Shown here: piece by piece, positions 46,012 to 54,032 of the stretch
Layout: each line of letters opens with the position of its first letter
How positions within the stretch are numbered: the stretch's first letter is position 1
Assembly (NCBI GenBank): GCA_026708585.1
Contig: JAPOUQ010000085.1
Coordinates: 1 to 64,000 of the forward strand
Reading direction: 5' to 3'
DNA: 64,000 bases
Source: Gammaproteobacteria bacterium
Lineage (GTDB): Bacteria; Pseudomonadota; Gammaproteobacteria; Arenicellales; Poriferihabitantaceae
Notes under the pieces: generated by a model
Database searches by the model: none
Told to the model about the DNA's origin: nothing
The model's input: only the letters and a program-made list of their open reading frames with translations
Translations under genes and position numbers: made by a program

Positions 46012-47269
46012 TTAAGTCGGATTCTCTACGAGCCCACCCCGATCAAGCAGATAGGTACGAAAAGACGGGATCGGGCACACAAACCGATCCACTGATTCTT
46101 TGTGCAAAGCCCCCTTGTGCACGAGGTGAATGAAGAAGGATCCAGCGTTCATATCGCTAGGGAAACAATATTTTAGAGGATCCGCCTGATGTAATTCCTT
46201 CATCAAATATTCAATTTTAGCACGACTATAACAGGAGTCCAGTTCTGCCATTGCTTGGGCTTAGATTAATGGAAATTTGCATTTCGGCCGAATATTGATT
46301 GTCGTTATAACCGTCTCTTCCAGTTTTGATTTCAATGCCGATTCTTTCCCATTCTGCCTGACTGAGATCATCACCTGTTCTCAGGGCCTCTCTGCCAAAT
46401 GCCTTGAGAGCAATATGCAGGTGGCGGGGCCAGCCATCACAAGGCTCGACTAGCCGTTCGATCTCCTGCTCAAATCCCGTAACATCAATCCCGAAATGCG
46501 TACAGGATCTAGCCATGAACTCCTTGGCCTCATGTTCCGGAAAGCACCCGATGTTGTGTTTCTGTTCGGGTGGTATGCGGGTCAGATCCATCTGGTCAGC
46601 CGAGTATTCGGTATCGCTGAGACCAGCCAATACCAATGCGATCGGCAGACCACAACCATCATGAAGACTTTGAAACAGCTTGGCAAGCGGGTGTTGTCGG
46701 TCATAGTAAAGCCTTTGTGCCTCATCAATAGCCAGTACGATCGGCCGGTCAAATCCACCATGCTGTTCAACCCAGGCCCCGAAAGTGCCCCAGTTGGCAT
46801 CCGGCGCCGGATGTTCAATGCCGGTTTCCTGCTTGCGGGCGAATCGGAACAATCCAAAACCAAAACCAGCCTCACCGCCGGTGTTCTTGCTGATCTGAGC
46901 CATGAACTCTTGGGCTTTCGGCGGATTGATCTTCTCGGCTAGCGACTTGAGAATATCGATGGGCTTTTCAATCTCACCAGACTTCAATGCCACCACCAAC
47001 GGCTCCTTGCCAATGCTCTCCGTATATAACCGCTCTGGATGCTGCGCGATCTCGTTGATGATCGAGCTCTTACCCGCACCCGGTGCACCCTGAATAATGC
47101 GCGTCGTTTTCGCTGCACCATGCTGATCGGCTCCCGTACCCTTCCACACCCGCTTAGCTGCAAGCGCGATGTCATTTAGCACTTCGGCTCTTCCAACAAA
47201 TACAAGCGGAGGATCACCTTCTGTTAATTCGAGAAAAGACTCCAGTTCTCTTTTTTGATCACTATTCAT
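46012..47269 (-). pseudogene. AAA ATPase with single-base frameshift before its C-terminal domain
   Basis: The first part (46226-47269, 347 residues) is a complete P-loop ATPase with Walker A QGAPGAGKSS (60-69), Walker B VLAIDEAQRL and a sensor region. It ends abruptly after SAEMQISINLSP. A second frame (46012-46251) begins MAELDSCYSRAKIEYLM and reads like the expected winged-helix continuation to IPSFRTYLLDR. Removing one A in AGCAATGGC (about 46250) would join them into about 410 residues. Either the gene is broken, the base is an error, or the product is frameshifted on purpose. Higher GC than nearby genes hints at transfer. It neighbours tRNA-Leu. Confidence 0.65.
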
Positions 47270-47569
47270 TAATACAAGTTACCGCTTTATCCTCTCCCAA
47301 ATCATACATCCAACTACAAACTACCGACCGAAGTACAAGAACAAAGTCTAAGCAAGTACAGTAGCACCGAGCTATCGTCTGAAACCTGCATCATATTTAT
47401 ATTACCAAACATTTGGAAAATGACCAGAAGAGACGAATTGATAATGACTGATTCAGTCTATATTTTACTTTACATCGTTAAATCAAGGTCAAAGGAAAGC
47501 AACTAATTCGGTGATATCATCGTTCAAGTTCAGGTTTGATCTTTCAATGACACTTTTCAAAAAGAACTA
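47270..47569. other. Non-coding gap between ATPase gene and tRNA-Leu promoter
   Basis: I see no coding frame, repeat or integrase remnant in these 300 bases. The tRNA is therefore not obviously flanked by an integrated island on this side. Confidence 0.5.
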
Positions 47570-47597
47570 TTGACAAGATTTCGGCTTAAAATAAACT
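47570..47597 (+). promoter_or_regulatory. Sigma-70-type promoter for tRNA-Leu
   Basis: A perfect -35 box, TTGACA (47570-47575), is followed after 16 bases by TAAACT (47592-47597), a four-of-six match to the -10 box. Transcription would start near 47605, about 20 bases before the tRNA. The predicted positions fit a tRNA promoter well. Confidence 0.65.
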
Positions 47598-47625
47598 ACA
47601 CTTCACGGCAAATTTATGAAATCAT

Positions 47626-47926
47626 GCGGGCGTGGCGGAATCGGTAGACGCAACGGACTTAAATTAATTTGAGTGCTTTTCGGGAAACCGAAAATGTAGA
47701 ACTGCTCAAACTCGGAAAAACCTGCAACACGGCAATCCCGAGCCAAGCCCGACTTCGGACGGGAAGGTGTAGAGACTAGACGGGCAGCACCTAAGGCTGA
47801 TATGGCTAAGGTGAAGGGATAGTCCAGACCACAAAGCTCAAATCATGAGGGCGATGCAAATCGTAGTTGGTATGAAAATCCGTTTGCCTGATGGCAGTGA
47901 GGGTTCGACTCCCTCCGCCCGCACCA
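47626..47926 (+). tRNA. tRNA-Leu(UAA) interrupted by a group I intron
   Basis: Exon 1 (47626-47660) and exon 2 (47875-47926) together give an 87-nt tRNA-Leu. The acceptor GCGGGCG pairs with CGCCCGC, the D arm has TGGCGGAATCGGTAGACG, and the anticodon arm ACGGA-CTTAAAA-TCCGT has anticodon TAA. A long variable arm (TGCCTGATGGCA), a T arm GAGGGTTCGACTCCCTC and an encoded CCA complete it. The 214-nt intron lies between U34 and A35, the exact site used by cyanobacterial and plastid tRNA-Leu introns. It should decode UUA leucine codons once spliced. Confidence 0.93.
47661..47874 (+). ncRNA. Group I self-splicing intron in tRNA-Leu(UAA)
   Basis: The 214-nt intron starts AAATTAATTTGAG and ends with the obligatory G (47874). 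P1 forms between exon ACUU and intron GAGU, placing a U-G wobble at the 5' splice site. P2 is a hairpin, TTTTCGG-GAAA-CCGAAAA, with a GNRA loop. A CTCGG/CCGAG pairing fits P4/P5, and P7 is formed by GACTA (in AGAGACTAGACGGG) with TAGTC (in GATAGTCCAG). P8 is CACCT/AGGTG, and a terminal CGAT-GCAA-ATCG hairpin belongs to P9. The AGACTAGACGGG segment is the conserved R element of IC3-type introns. It has no homing-endonuclease frame, so any spread would depend on reverse splicing or a lost helper. Confidence 0.92.
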
Positions 47927-48003
47927 GATATTTCTAATTTGCTGACCCAGCCAAGGTCAAACATTCATGAATATCGATCTAATTTTGTGTACGATTCGGC
48001 GGC

Positions 48004-48576
48004 ATGACTCAAAAACACTTTATCTCAGCCGAAGCATTACTGGAAGATTCCTATCTACTCGGTGGAAAAATCCTTTCTAGCGACTTCAGACCCGACTTCA
48101 TTGTCGGAGTCTGGCGTGGTGGGGCACCAATTGGGATCGCAGTTCAGGAAATGTTACAGTATTTTGGGGTCGCTACCGACCACATCAGTGTTCGGACATC
48201 ACTCTACGAAGGCATCTCCCAAAGTAAACAGAAGGTTCGAGTACATGGATTGGACTACCTAGTTGACAACTTAAATGCCGAAAATGCCCTGCTGATTGTT
48301 GACGATGTTTATGATTCGGGTCGCAGTATCAACGCGATTATCGAACAATTGAAATCTCGCACCCGTCGCAATATGCCCAGAAATGTTCGAGTTGCAACTC
48401 TATGGTATAAACCGCAAAATAATACCACTCAGAGAACCCCCGACTATTTTGTGCATAGCACCAATGCCTGGTTAGTTTTTCCGCATGAAACCCAAGGCCT
48501 GACTATCGATGAAATTGCCGAAAACAAACCAGGTCTGTATCGAATTATCAAATCAATAAATTTCCATTCAAAATAA
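48004..48576 (+). CDS. Purine-type phosphoribosyltransferase (HPRT/XPRT-like)
   Basis: The 190-residue type I PRTase has the PRPP-binding motif ALLIVDDVYDSGRSI (residues 95-109), preceded by GVWRGGAPIG, the pyrophosphate loop. Length and hood arrangement resemble hypoxanthine or xanthine-guanine phosphoribosyltransferases that salvage purine bases. The base preference cannot be read from sequence alone. It lies 77 bp after tRNA-Leu and 171 bp before the corrinoid operon. Confidence 0.85.
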   Translation: MTQKHFISAEALLEDSYLLGGKILSSDFRPDFIVGVWRGGAPIGIAVQEMLQYFGVATDHISVRTSLYEGISQSKQKVRVHGLDYLVDNLNAENALLIVDDVYDSGRSINAIIEQLKSRTRRNMPRNVRVATLWYKPQNNTTQRTPDYFVHSTNAWLVFPHETQGLTIDEIAENKPGLYRIIKSINFHSK

Positions 48577-48747
48577 ATGAATAAAATATCAAATTCTTCA
48601 AGATAGAGTCGTTATTTTCGCTTACTATGTCGTAAAAATATATATCGAAAAGATACTGGGTTTGTATATTTCGAAAATATACCTAGACTGCCGTAATCTT
48701 CGTAAGAGTTTAGGCTTTCGGTAATTATTTTTCGTAGGGTGGTCACG

Positions 48748-49443
48748 ATGAGCGAAGAAGAATACGAAGATATCGACCTGTCTACTCTGCCGGATGAGGA
48801 GCTGGTAGAGCAGATGCACGATGATTTATACGACGGTCTACGTGATGAGATCATCGAAGGTACACAGATATTGCTCGGTCGTGGGTGGTCCGCAACCAAG
48901 GTGCTTGATGAAGCGCTTGTAGAAGGAATGCGCATTGTGGGTATAGATTTCCGGGATGGCATTCTGTTTGTACCCGAAGTTCTGATGTCTGCAAACGCCA
49001 TGAAAGGCGGTATGGAGATTCTCCGTCCTTTACTCGCCGAGACTGGAGCGGAACCGATCGGCAAGATGGTGATTGGTACGGTCAAAGGGGATATTCATGA
49101 CATCGGCAAGAATCTAGTATCCATGATGATGGAGGGTGCTGGTTTCGAAGTTATCGATCTCGGCATCGATAATCCGGTTGAAAAATATCTTGAAGCTCTC
49201 GAACAACATAAGCCGGATATTCTTGGAATGTCTGCACTGTTGACCACCACGATGCCCTACATGAAAGTTGTGATTGATACCTTGGTGGAACAAGGAATTC
49301 GAGATGACTATATTGTGCTGGTTGGGGGGGCGCCTCTGAATGAAGAATTTGGCAAGGCTATCGGTGCTGATGCCTATTGTCGCGATGCTGCTGTAGCTGT
49401 TGAAACCGCACAAGCAAAAATCGCTGAGAAACGTGCAGCGTGA
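48748..49443 (+). CDS. Corrinoid (cobalamin-binding) methyl-carrier protein, MtbC/MttC/MtgC type
   Basis: The 231-residue protein shuttles a methyl group on its cobalt between methyltransferases. It has the helical cap domain (about 12-100) and a Rossmann B12-binding domain. DIHDIGKN at 115-122 contains the lower-ligand His117, followed by SALLTTT (162-168) and GGAP (193-196). I use ATG 48748, with AGGGTGG upstream. A GTG three codons earlier is possible. It leads a seven-gene plus-strand run of corrinoid methyl-transfer genes, so it is probably the acceptor for the MttB-family enzyme encoded at 55.8-57.4 kb. Confidence 0.92.
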   Translation: MSEEEYEDIDLSTLPDEELVEQMHDDLYDGLRDEIIEGTQILLGRGWSATKVLDEALVEGMRIVGIDFRDGILFVPEVLMSANAMKGGMEILRPLLAETGAEPIGKMVIGTVKGDIHDIGKNLVSMMMEGAGFEVIDLGIDNPVEKYLEALEQHKPDILGMSALLTTTMPYMKVVIDTLVEQGIRDDYIVLVGGAPLNEEFGKAIGADAYCRDAAVAVETAQAKIAEKRAA

Positions 49444-50086
49444 ACAACATTCTGCTGGCCCAATTGAAAAGCTACTGGTGATAGCCTGTGGTGCCCTTGC
49501 TCATGAACTCGTTCGGGTGCGCGACATGAATAACTGGCACCATATTGAATTTCAGTGTCTCCCTGCTGCACTTCACAACTATCCGGAAAAAATTCCCGAA
49601 GCAGTCCGGGCAAAAGTCCGTGAAAATCGAGATCAATTCTCCCGCATTTTTATCGGTTATGCGGATTGTGGAACTGGTGGATTACTGGATACAGTAATTT
49701 CAGAAGAAGGACTTGAACGATTACCAGGTGCTCATTGTTATGAATTATTTTCTGGGTCACAGAAATTCAATGCCTTGCACGAATCCGAAATTGGTACCTT
49801 TTACCTAACTGATTATCTGGCGGAAAACTTTGATCGCCTGATTATTGGAGGGCTTGGCATTGATCGTTATCCTGAGCTGAAAGATCAATACTTTGGTAAC
49901 TACAAAAATCTCGTCTATCTCGCCCAGAAAGAGAATCCGACAACTGATCAACAAGCCCGACAAGCAGCCGAATACCTTGGGCTATCATACCAACGGGTAT
50001 TTACAGGTGACACCATGCTGGATAAAGCATTACAGGTTGTGGTGAACGACGCTGATTCTGCAGCCGATGCGGAAATAGGAAGGTAA
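49433..50086 (+). CDS. DUF1638 protein of corrinoid methyl-transfer locus
   Basis: The 217-residue protein matches DUF1638: KLLVIACGALAHELV at the start, EFQCLPAALHNYPEKIP, the conserved YADCGTGG centre and HCYELFSG. Members are found with corrinoid methyltransferases in archaea and proteobacteria, and their biochemical role is not established. The cysteine and histidine pattern hints at a metal or cofactor-handling part. GTG 49433 is my preferred start, overlapping the corrinoid gene by 11 nt. A TTG at 49400 would overlap by 44. Tight overlap implies co-translation. Confidence 0.85.
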   Translation: MQREQHSAGPIEKLLVIACGALAHELVRVRDMNNWHHIEFQCLPAALHNYPEKIPEAVRAKVRENRDQFSRIFIGYADCGTGGLLDTVISEEGLERLPGAHCYELFSGSQKFNALHESEIGTFYLTDYLAENFDRLIIGGLGIDRYPELKDQYFGNYKNLVYLAQKENPTTDQQARQAAEYLGLSYQRVFTGDTMLDKALQVVVNDADSAADAEIGR

Positions 50087-50092
50087 GCGATT

Positions 50093-50425
50093 ATGGCTAA
50101 TCTTATTACTGTTTTTTGGAGAGATATTCCCGCACAAGTCATGGCGAAAGAACGACGTCAAGCAGAAAAACTTGAATTGAGCGAGAGATTCTCAATCGCA
50201 ATTGATTCGGCAGCAATGCGTGCAGGTCTATCTGGGACAGATGCTTATTTGGAGGAGTGGCGTCGTGTATCTGTACCCTGTAGTGATAACTTGAAGTCAG
50301 AAGTTGAGGCCGCTGCTTCCCGAATTGAGCAGGAATATGAGATGAATCGTCTAAAAACGCTAATTCAACAATGCGGCTATGAATCACCATTACAAAACAA
50401 CCAACAAATAGACATGGAAACATAA
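50093..50425 (+). CDS. Small 'virulence factor' family protein (Virulence_fact domain)
   Basis: The 110-residue protein begins MANLITVFWRDIPAQVMAKE and has RFSIAIDSAAMRAGL and AYLEEWRRV. This combination recurs beside DUF1638 and methyltetrahydrofolate-corrinoid methyltransferase genes in proteobacteria. The family's database-style name is historical and gives no function. In this context I infer an accessory role in methyl transfer, perhaps assembly with the corrinoid protein. It lies 6 bp after the DUF1638 gene. Confidence 0.8.
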   Translation: MANLITVFWRDIPAQVMAKERRQAEKLELSERFSIAIDSAAMRAGLSGTDAYLEEWRRVSVPCSDNLKSEVEAAASRIEQEYEMNRLKTLIQQCGYESPLQNNQQIDMET

Positions 50426-50475
50426 TCCATGCAACAAAGTTTACCTATTTACACCGACAGATCTGGAGTCTTGTT

Positions 50476-51396
50476 ATGACCGATACCGTTATTAGTTCAG
50501 CCAATCGAGAGGTCCGTATTGGATTTGAACAGCCGTTTGTAATTATTGGAGAACGCATCAATCCAACTGGAAGAAAAATTCTTGCTGAGGAGATGAAGCA
50601 GGGTGATTATTCCCGCGTGGTGGAGGATGCGCTAGCCCAAGTTCAGGCTGGTGCGACCATGCTGGACGTCAATGCAGGTATTCCGCTTGCTGACGAACCC
50701 AAAATTCTTGCCGAATGTATCCAGCTCGTTCAGTCAGTCACCAATGTTCCACTGTCCATAGACTCATCGATTGTCGCAGCTCTAGAAGCAGGCTTAGATG
50801 TCTATCAAGGGAAGCCCTTATTAAATTCAATAACCGGTGAAGAGGAACGTTTGGAAGCGGTATTGCCATTGGTTGCAAAGTACAACTGCGCAGTTGTTGC
50901 GATATCTAATGATGAGGCAGGAATTTCGGAAAATCCAGATGAGCGCTTTGATGTTGCGAAGAAAATTGTCGAAAGAGCTGCCGATTATGGAATTCATCAC
51001 AGTGATATTGTGGTTGACCCTCTAGTTATGCCCGTTGGGGCAATTAATAGTGCTGGACGACAGGTATTGCATTTGGTAAAGCGTTTACGTGAGGAACTCA
51101 AGGTTAATACTACCTGCGGAGCTTCGAATTTTAGTTTTGGTATTCCTAATCGTAAGGGTATGGATGGGCATTTTCTGAGCATGGTTATCGGTGCGGGAAT
51201 GACTTCTGCGATTACCAATCCCCTTCACGAAGAGATTATGCAGGGAGTAATGGCAGCAGATGTGGTTATGGGCCATGATCAAAACTGTGTAAAGTGGTTA
51301 AAGAAATATCGACAAGCTCCAGTAGTTCAGGACTTATTCTCCCAACCCAGAAATGGTCGTACAGCACGCCGTAGACGTCGTGCAGTTGTCGCTTAA
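50476..51396 (+). CDS. Methyltetrahydrofolate:corrinoid methyltransferase (MtgA-like)
   Basis: The 306-residue TIM-barrel protein belongs to the pterin-binding family. FVIIGERINPTGR starts the barrel, followed by MLDVNAGIP, VPLSIDSS and TTCGASNFSFGIPNR, the folate-binding loop. It should move the methyl group from the methylated corrinoid protein to tetrahydrofolate, or the reverse. The C terminus is a short basic tail (TARRRRRAVVA), also seen in other proteins of this locus. Its position between DUF1638/virulence-factor genes and the activator gene supports the assignment. Confidence 0.9.
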   Translation: MTDTVISSANREVRIGFEQPFVIIGERINPTGRKILAEEMKQGDYSRVVEDALAQVQAGATMLDVNAGIPLADEPKILAECIQLVQSVTNVPLSIDSSIVAALEAGLDVYQGKPLLNSITGEEERLEAVLPLVAKYNCAVVAISNDEAGISENPDERFDVAKKIVERAADYGIHHSDIVVDPLVMPVGAINSAGRQVLHLVKRLREELKVNTTCGASNFSFGIPNRKGMDGHFLSMVIGAGMTSAITNPLHEEIMQGVMAADVVMGHDQNCVKWLKKYRQAPVVQDLFSQPRNGRTARRRRRAVVA

Positions 51397-51407
51397 GTCC
51401 TAGTAAG

Positions 51408-51794
51408 ATGCTTCGTAGCGGGGGATGTTTGTGTGGAGAAATCCGTTATCGGATAGTCGGCGAGATTCGAGGTGTTATCAACTGCTTTTGCAGTCAATGC
51501 CGGAAGACCTCAGGAAACTTCGTGGCGGCGGTCCGATGTAACCTCAATCAATTGGAAATAATTCAGGATAAACCCCTTACTTGGTTCCGATCATCGGAAA
51601 TTGCACAACGTGGTTTTTGCAGTCAGTGTGGATCAAATTTGTTCTGGAAACCTTTTCAGGCAGATACGATCAGCATAATGGCTGGAACCATCGACCCTCC
51701 GACCCATGTTGAATCGATTCAAAACATATTTGTTGAAGATATGAGCGACTACCAAGAGCTACCGAGTCTTCAGTGCAAACATGACAGACCGTGA
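51408..51794 (+). CDS. Single-domain GFA/CENP-V family protein
   Basis: The 128-residue protein shows the GFA zinc pattern: GGCLCGEIRYRI, NCFCSQCRKTSGNF and FCSQCGSNLFW. It overlaps the activator gene by 14 nt and so is part of the corrinoid operon. Known family members bind zinc, and some are linked to formaldehyde-glutathione adducts. Formaldehyde handling would make sense during oxidative demethylation, but that link is inference. It is related to, but distinct from, the tandem GFA protein at 15 kb. Confidence 0.85.
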   Translation: MLRSGGCLCGEIRYRIVGEIRGVINCFCSQCRKTSGNFVAAVRCNLNQLEIIQDKPLTWFRSSEIAQRGFCSQCGSNLFWKPFQADTISIMAGTIDPPTHVESIQNIFVEDMSDYQELPSLQCKHDRP

Positions 51795-53802
51795 GTTCGC
51801 GAAGGTTGTCTTCACGCCATCAGGGAAGCGGGGAGAGATACAAATCGGCAAATCTGTGCTCGCAGCAGCACAACAACTCGGGGTTGACCTTGATACGGTA
51901 TGTGGAGGTCGAGGAATCTGTGATCGTTGTCAGATTGATTTAAGCGTTGGAGATTTCCCTAAGTTCCAGATTCAATCCAAACCCGAACATCTCTCCGAGC
52001 ACACTTCAAGCGAGGAGGCGTTTTTTCTGGATGATATCCAACCCACTCGTCGTCTTGGCTGCCAGGCCCTGCTTCAAGGCGATGTAGTAATCGATATTCC
52101 GCCTGAAAGTCAGGCTCACCGCCAGATTGTCAGAAAGCGTCTGGATGTCCATAAGATGACCGTCAATCCTGCGGTTCGACTACATTATGTTGAAGTTCAG
52201 GAACCCGATATGCACGAGCCATCGGGGGATCTTGAGCGTACTCTGGATGCCCTCGAATTTGAGTGGGGACTCAGCGAGCTAAAATATGATTATGCAATAC
52301 TGGGTGTTTTGCAACAAACACTCCGTGAAGGGCAGTGGAAAATTACGGTTGCTGTGCACCAGGAGCAAGAGATCATCGCTATATGGTCCGGTTTTCAGAG
52401 CATAGTCTATGGAGTCTCGATTGATGTAGGTTCAACAACAATTGCTGCCCACTTGTACGATCTCATAAGTGGTGAGGCTATCGCATCGACCGGCCGGATG
52501 AATCCTCAAATTCGCTTTGGTGAAGATCTGATGAGCCGAGTTTCCTATGTAATGATGAATCCGGGCGGTGAAGTCGACATGACCCGCACCGTTCGCGAAG
52601 CACTACAAGGGCAAATTGCCGACCTATGCAAAATCGCGAAAATCGAGACGGTAGATATTCTCGATATGTCAATCGTTGGCAATCCCATTATGCATCATCT
52701 GCTATTGGGTGTGAATCCTATTGAGCTAGGTGGTGCACCGTTTGCACTAGCAACTGACCATGCGATCAGAATCAAGGCATCCGACATCGACATCCAGTTG
52801 CATCCAGGTGCTCGCACGTATGTTTTGCCTTGTATTGCAGGACATGTAGGAGCCGATGCTGCAGCAGCAACCCTTTCCGAAGCCCCTTACCAACAAGACG
52901 AATTGACGTTATTGGTGGATGTTGGGACCAATGCCGAGATCGTTTTAGGCAACCGTTCAGGTATGTTGGCTGCTTCAAGCCCGACTGGCCCAGCCTTTGA
53001 AGGAGCACAAATCAGTAGTGGACAACGGGCAGCACCCGGCGCCATTGAGCGTGTACGTATTGATGCTGAAACTTTTGAACCAAGGTTTCAGGTGATTGGA
53101 TGTGAGCTCTGGTCTGATGAAGAAGATTTTTTCGATAAAATTGAAAATACCGGCATTACTGGTATTTGTGGCTCAGGGATTATCGAAGTGATCGCCGAGA
53201 TGTTTTTATGTGGGATCATCCTGCACAACGGAAATATTAACGGAGAACTTGCGAAACGAACCGATCGAATTATTCAGGACGGAAAGACCTGGAGCTATAT
53301 GCTTTTTGAAACGAACACATTGAGAATTCTGATTACACAAAACGATGTTCGGGCTATACAGCTAGCCAAGGCAGCCCTGTATGCCGGTGCCAGATTGCTG
53401 ATGGATAAGATGGGGGTAAATCATGTTGACCGAATCCGATTAGCAGGAGCCTTCGGTGCTCATATCGATGTGAAATATGCCATGGTTCTGGGAATGATTC
53501 CCGATTGTGATTTGTCTCAGGTATCTTCAGCAGGTAATGCGGCTGGAAAAGGGGCCAGCATTGCATTATTGGATGTTGATGCCCGAGAGGAGATTGAACA
53601 TACTGTAAATCAGATTCAGAAAATCGAAACTGCGGTCGAGGAAAAGTTTCAAGAGTATTTTGTTGGTGCTCTAGGTATACCTCATGCTACAGATCAGTTT
53701 GAGAAGCTCGCAAAACAGGTTAAATTGCCACAGATTGTGGACAAACCGATTACAGGTCAATCGGTATCTGATCAGCGAAGAAGACGAAGAAAGCGATCCT
53801 GA
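51781..53802 (+). CDS. Corrinoid activation protein (RACo-like: 2Fe-2S ferredoxin plus ASKHA ATPase, DUF4445)
   Basis: The 673-residue protein reduces oxidised cob(II)alamin to active cob(I)alamin at the expense of ATP. The N-terminal ferredoxin domain holds cysteines 41, 47, 50 (CGGRGICDRC) and 94 (RLGCQAL). A linker precedes the actin-like ASKHA ATPase with phosphate loops GVSIDVGSTTIAAHL and LLVDVGTNAEIVLG and RLAGAFGAHI. This domain order defines RACo-type activators. It closes the tight operon that starts with the corrinoid protein and ends in a very basic tail (RRRRRKRS). Confidence 0.92.
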   Translation: MTDREFAKVVFTPSGKRGEIQIGKSVLAAAQQLGVDLDTVCGGRGICDRCQIDLSVGDFPKFQIQSKPEHLSEHTSSEEAFFLDDIQPTRRLGCQALLQGDVVIDIPPESQAHRQIVRKRLDVHKMTVNPAVRLHYVEVQEPDMHEPSGDLERTLDALEFEWGLSELKYDYAILGVLQQTLREGQWKITVAVHQEQEIIAIWSGFQSIVYGVSIDVGSTTIAAHLYDLISGEAIASTGRMNPQIRFGEDLMSRVSYVMMNPGGEVDMTRTVREALQGQIADLCKIAKIETVDILDMSIVGNPIMHHLLLGVNPIELGGAPFALATDHAIRIKASDIDIQLHPGARTYVLPCIAGHVGADAAAATLSEAPYQQDELTLLVDVGTNAEIVLGNRSGMLAASSPTGPAFEGAQISSGQRAAPGAIERVRIDAETFEPRFQVIGCELWSDEEDFFDKIENTGITGICGSGIIEVIAEMFLCGIILHNGNINGELAKRTDRIIQDGKTWSYMLFETNTLRILITQNDVRAIQLAKAALYAGARLLMDKMGVNHVDRIRLAGAFGAHIDVKYAMVLGMIPDCDLSQVSSAGNAAGKGASIALLDVDAREEIEHTVNQIQKIETAVEEKFQEYFVGALGIPHATDQFEKLAKQVKLPQIVDKPITGQSVSDQRRRRRKRS

Positions 53803-54032
53803 TAACCATTTGTAAGCGAGGATCATAAAAACAATAGTACACCCACTCAATATAGGCTGGTTAGTTATGATCCATGTATGGATCTCAATCGGTACTCAGC
53901 AGTTTTCTATTCTAAGTGTTTGCTTTGACAATATGTCCAATTTATCTTTGCTGAGCATATCGGGTGAGTCATCATAATTTTTGGCCCGAATCTCTAGTAA
54001 GTTTCGATCTTTCTTTCCAAATACCATTCCGA

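Noticed and set aside
48739..49443. Possibility of a cobalamin riboswitch upstream of the corrinoid operon.
   Set aside because: Only 171 bases separate it from the preceding gene, and I find no B12-box-like sequence or the multi-stem layout such riboswitches need.
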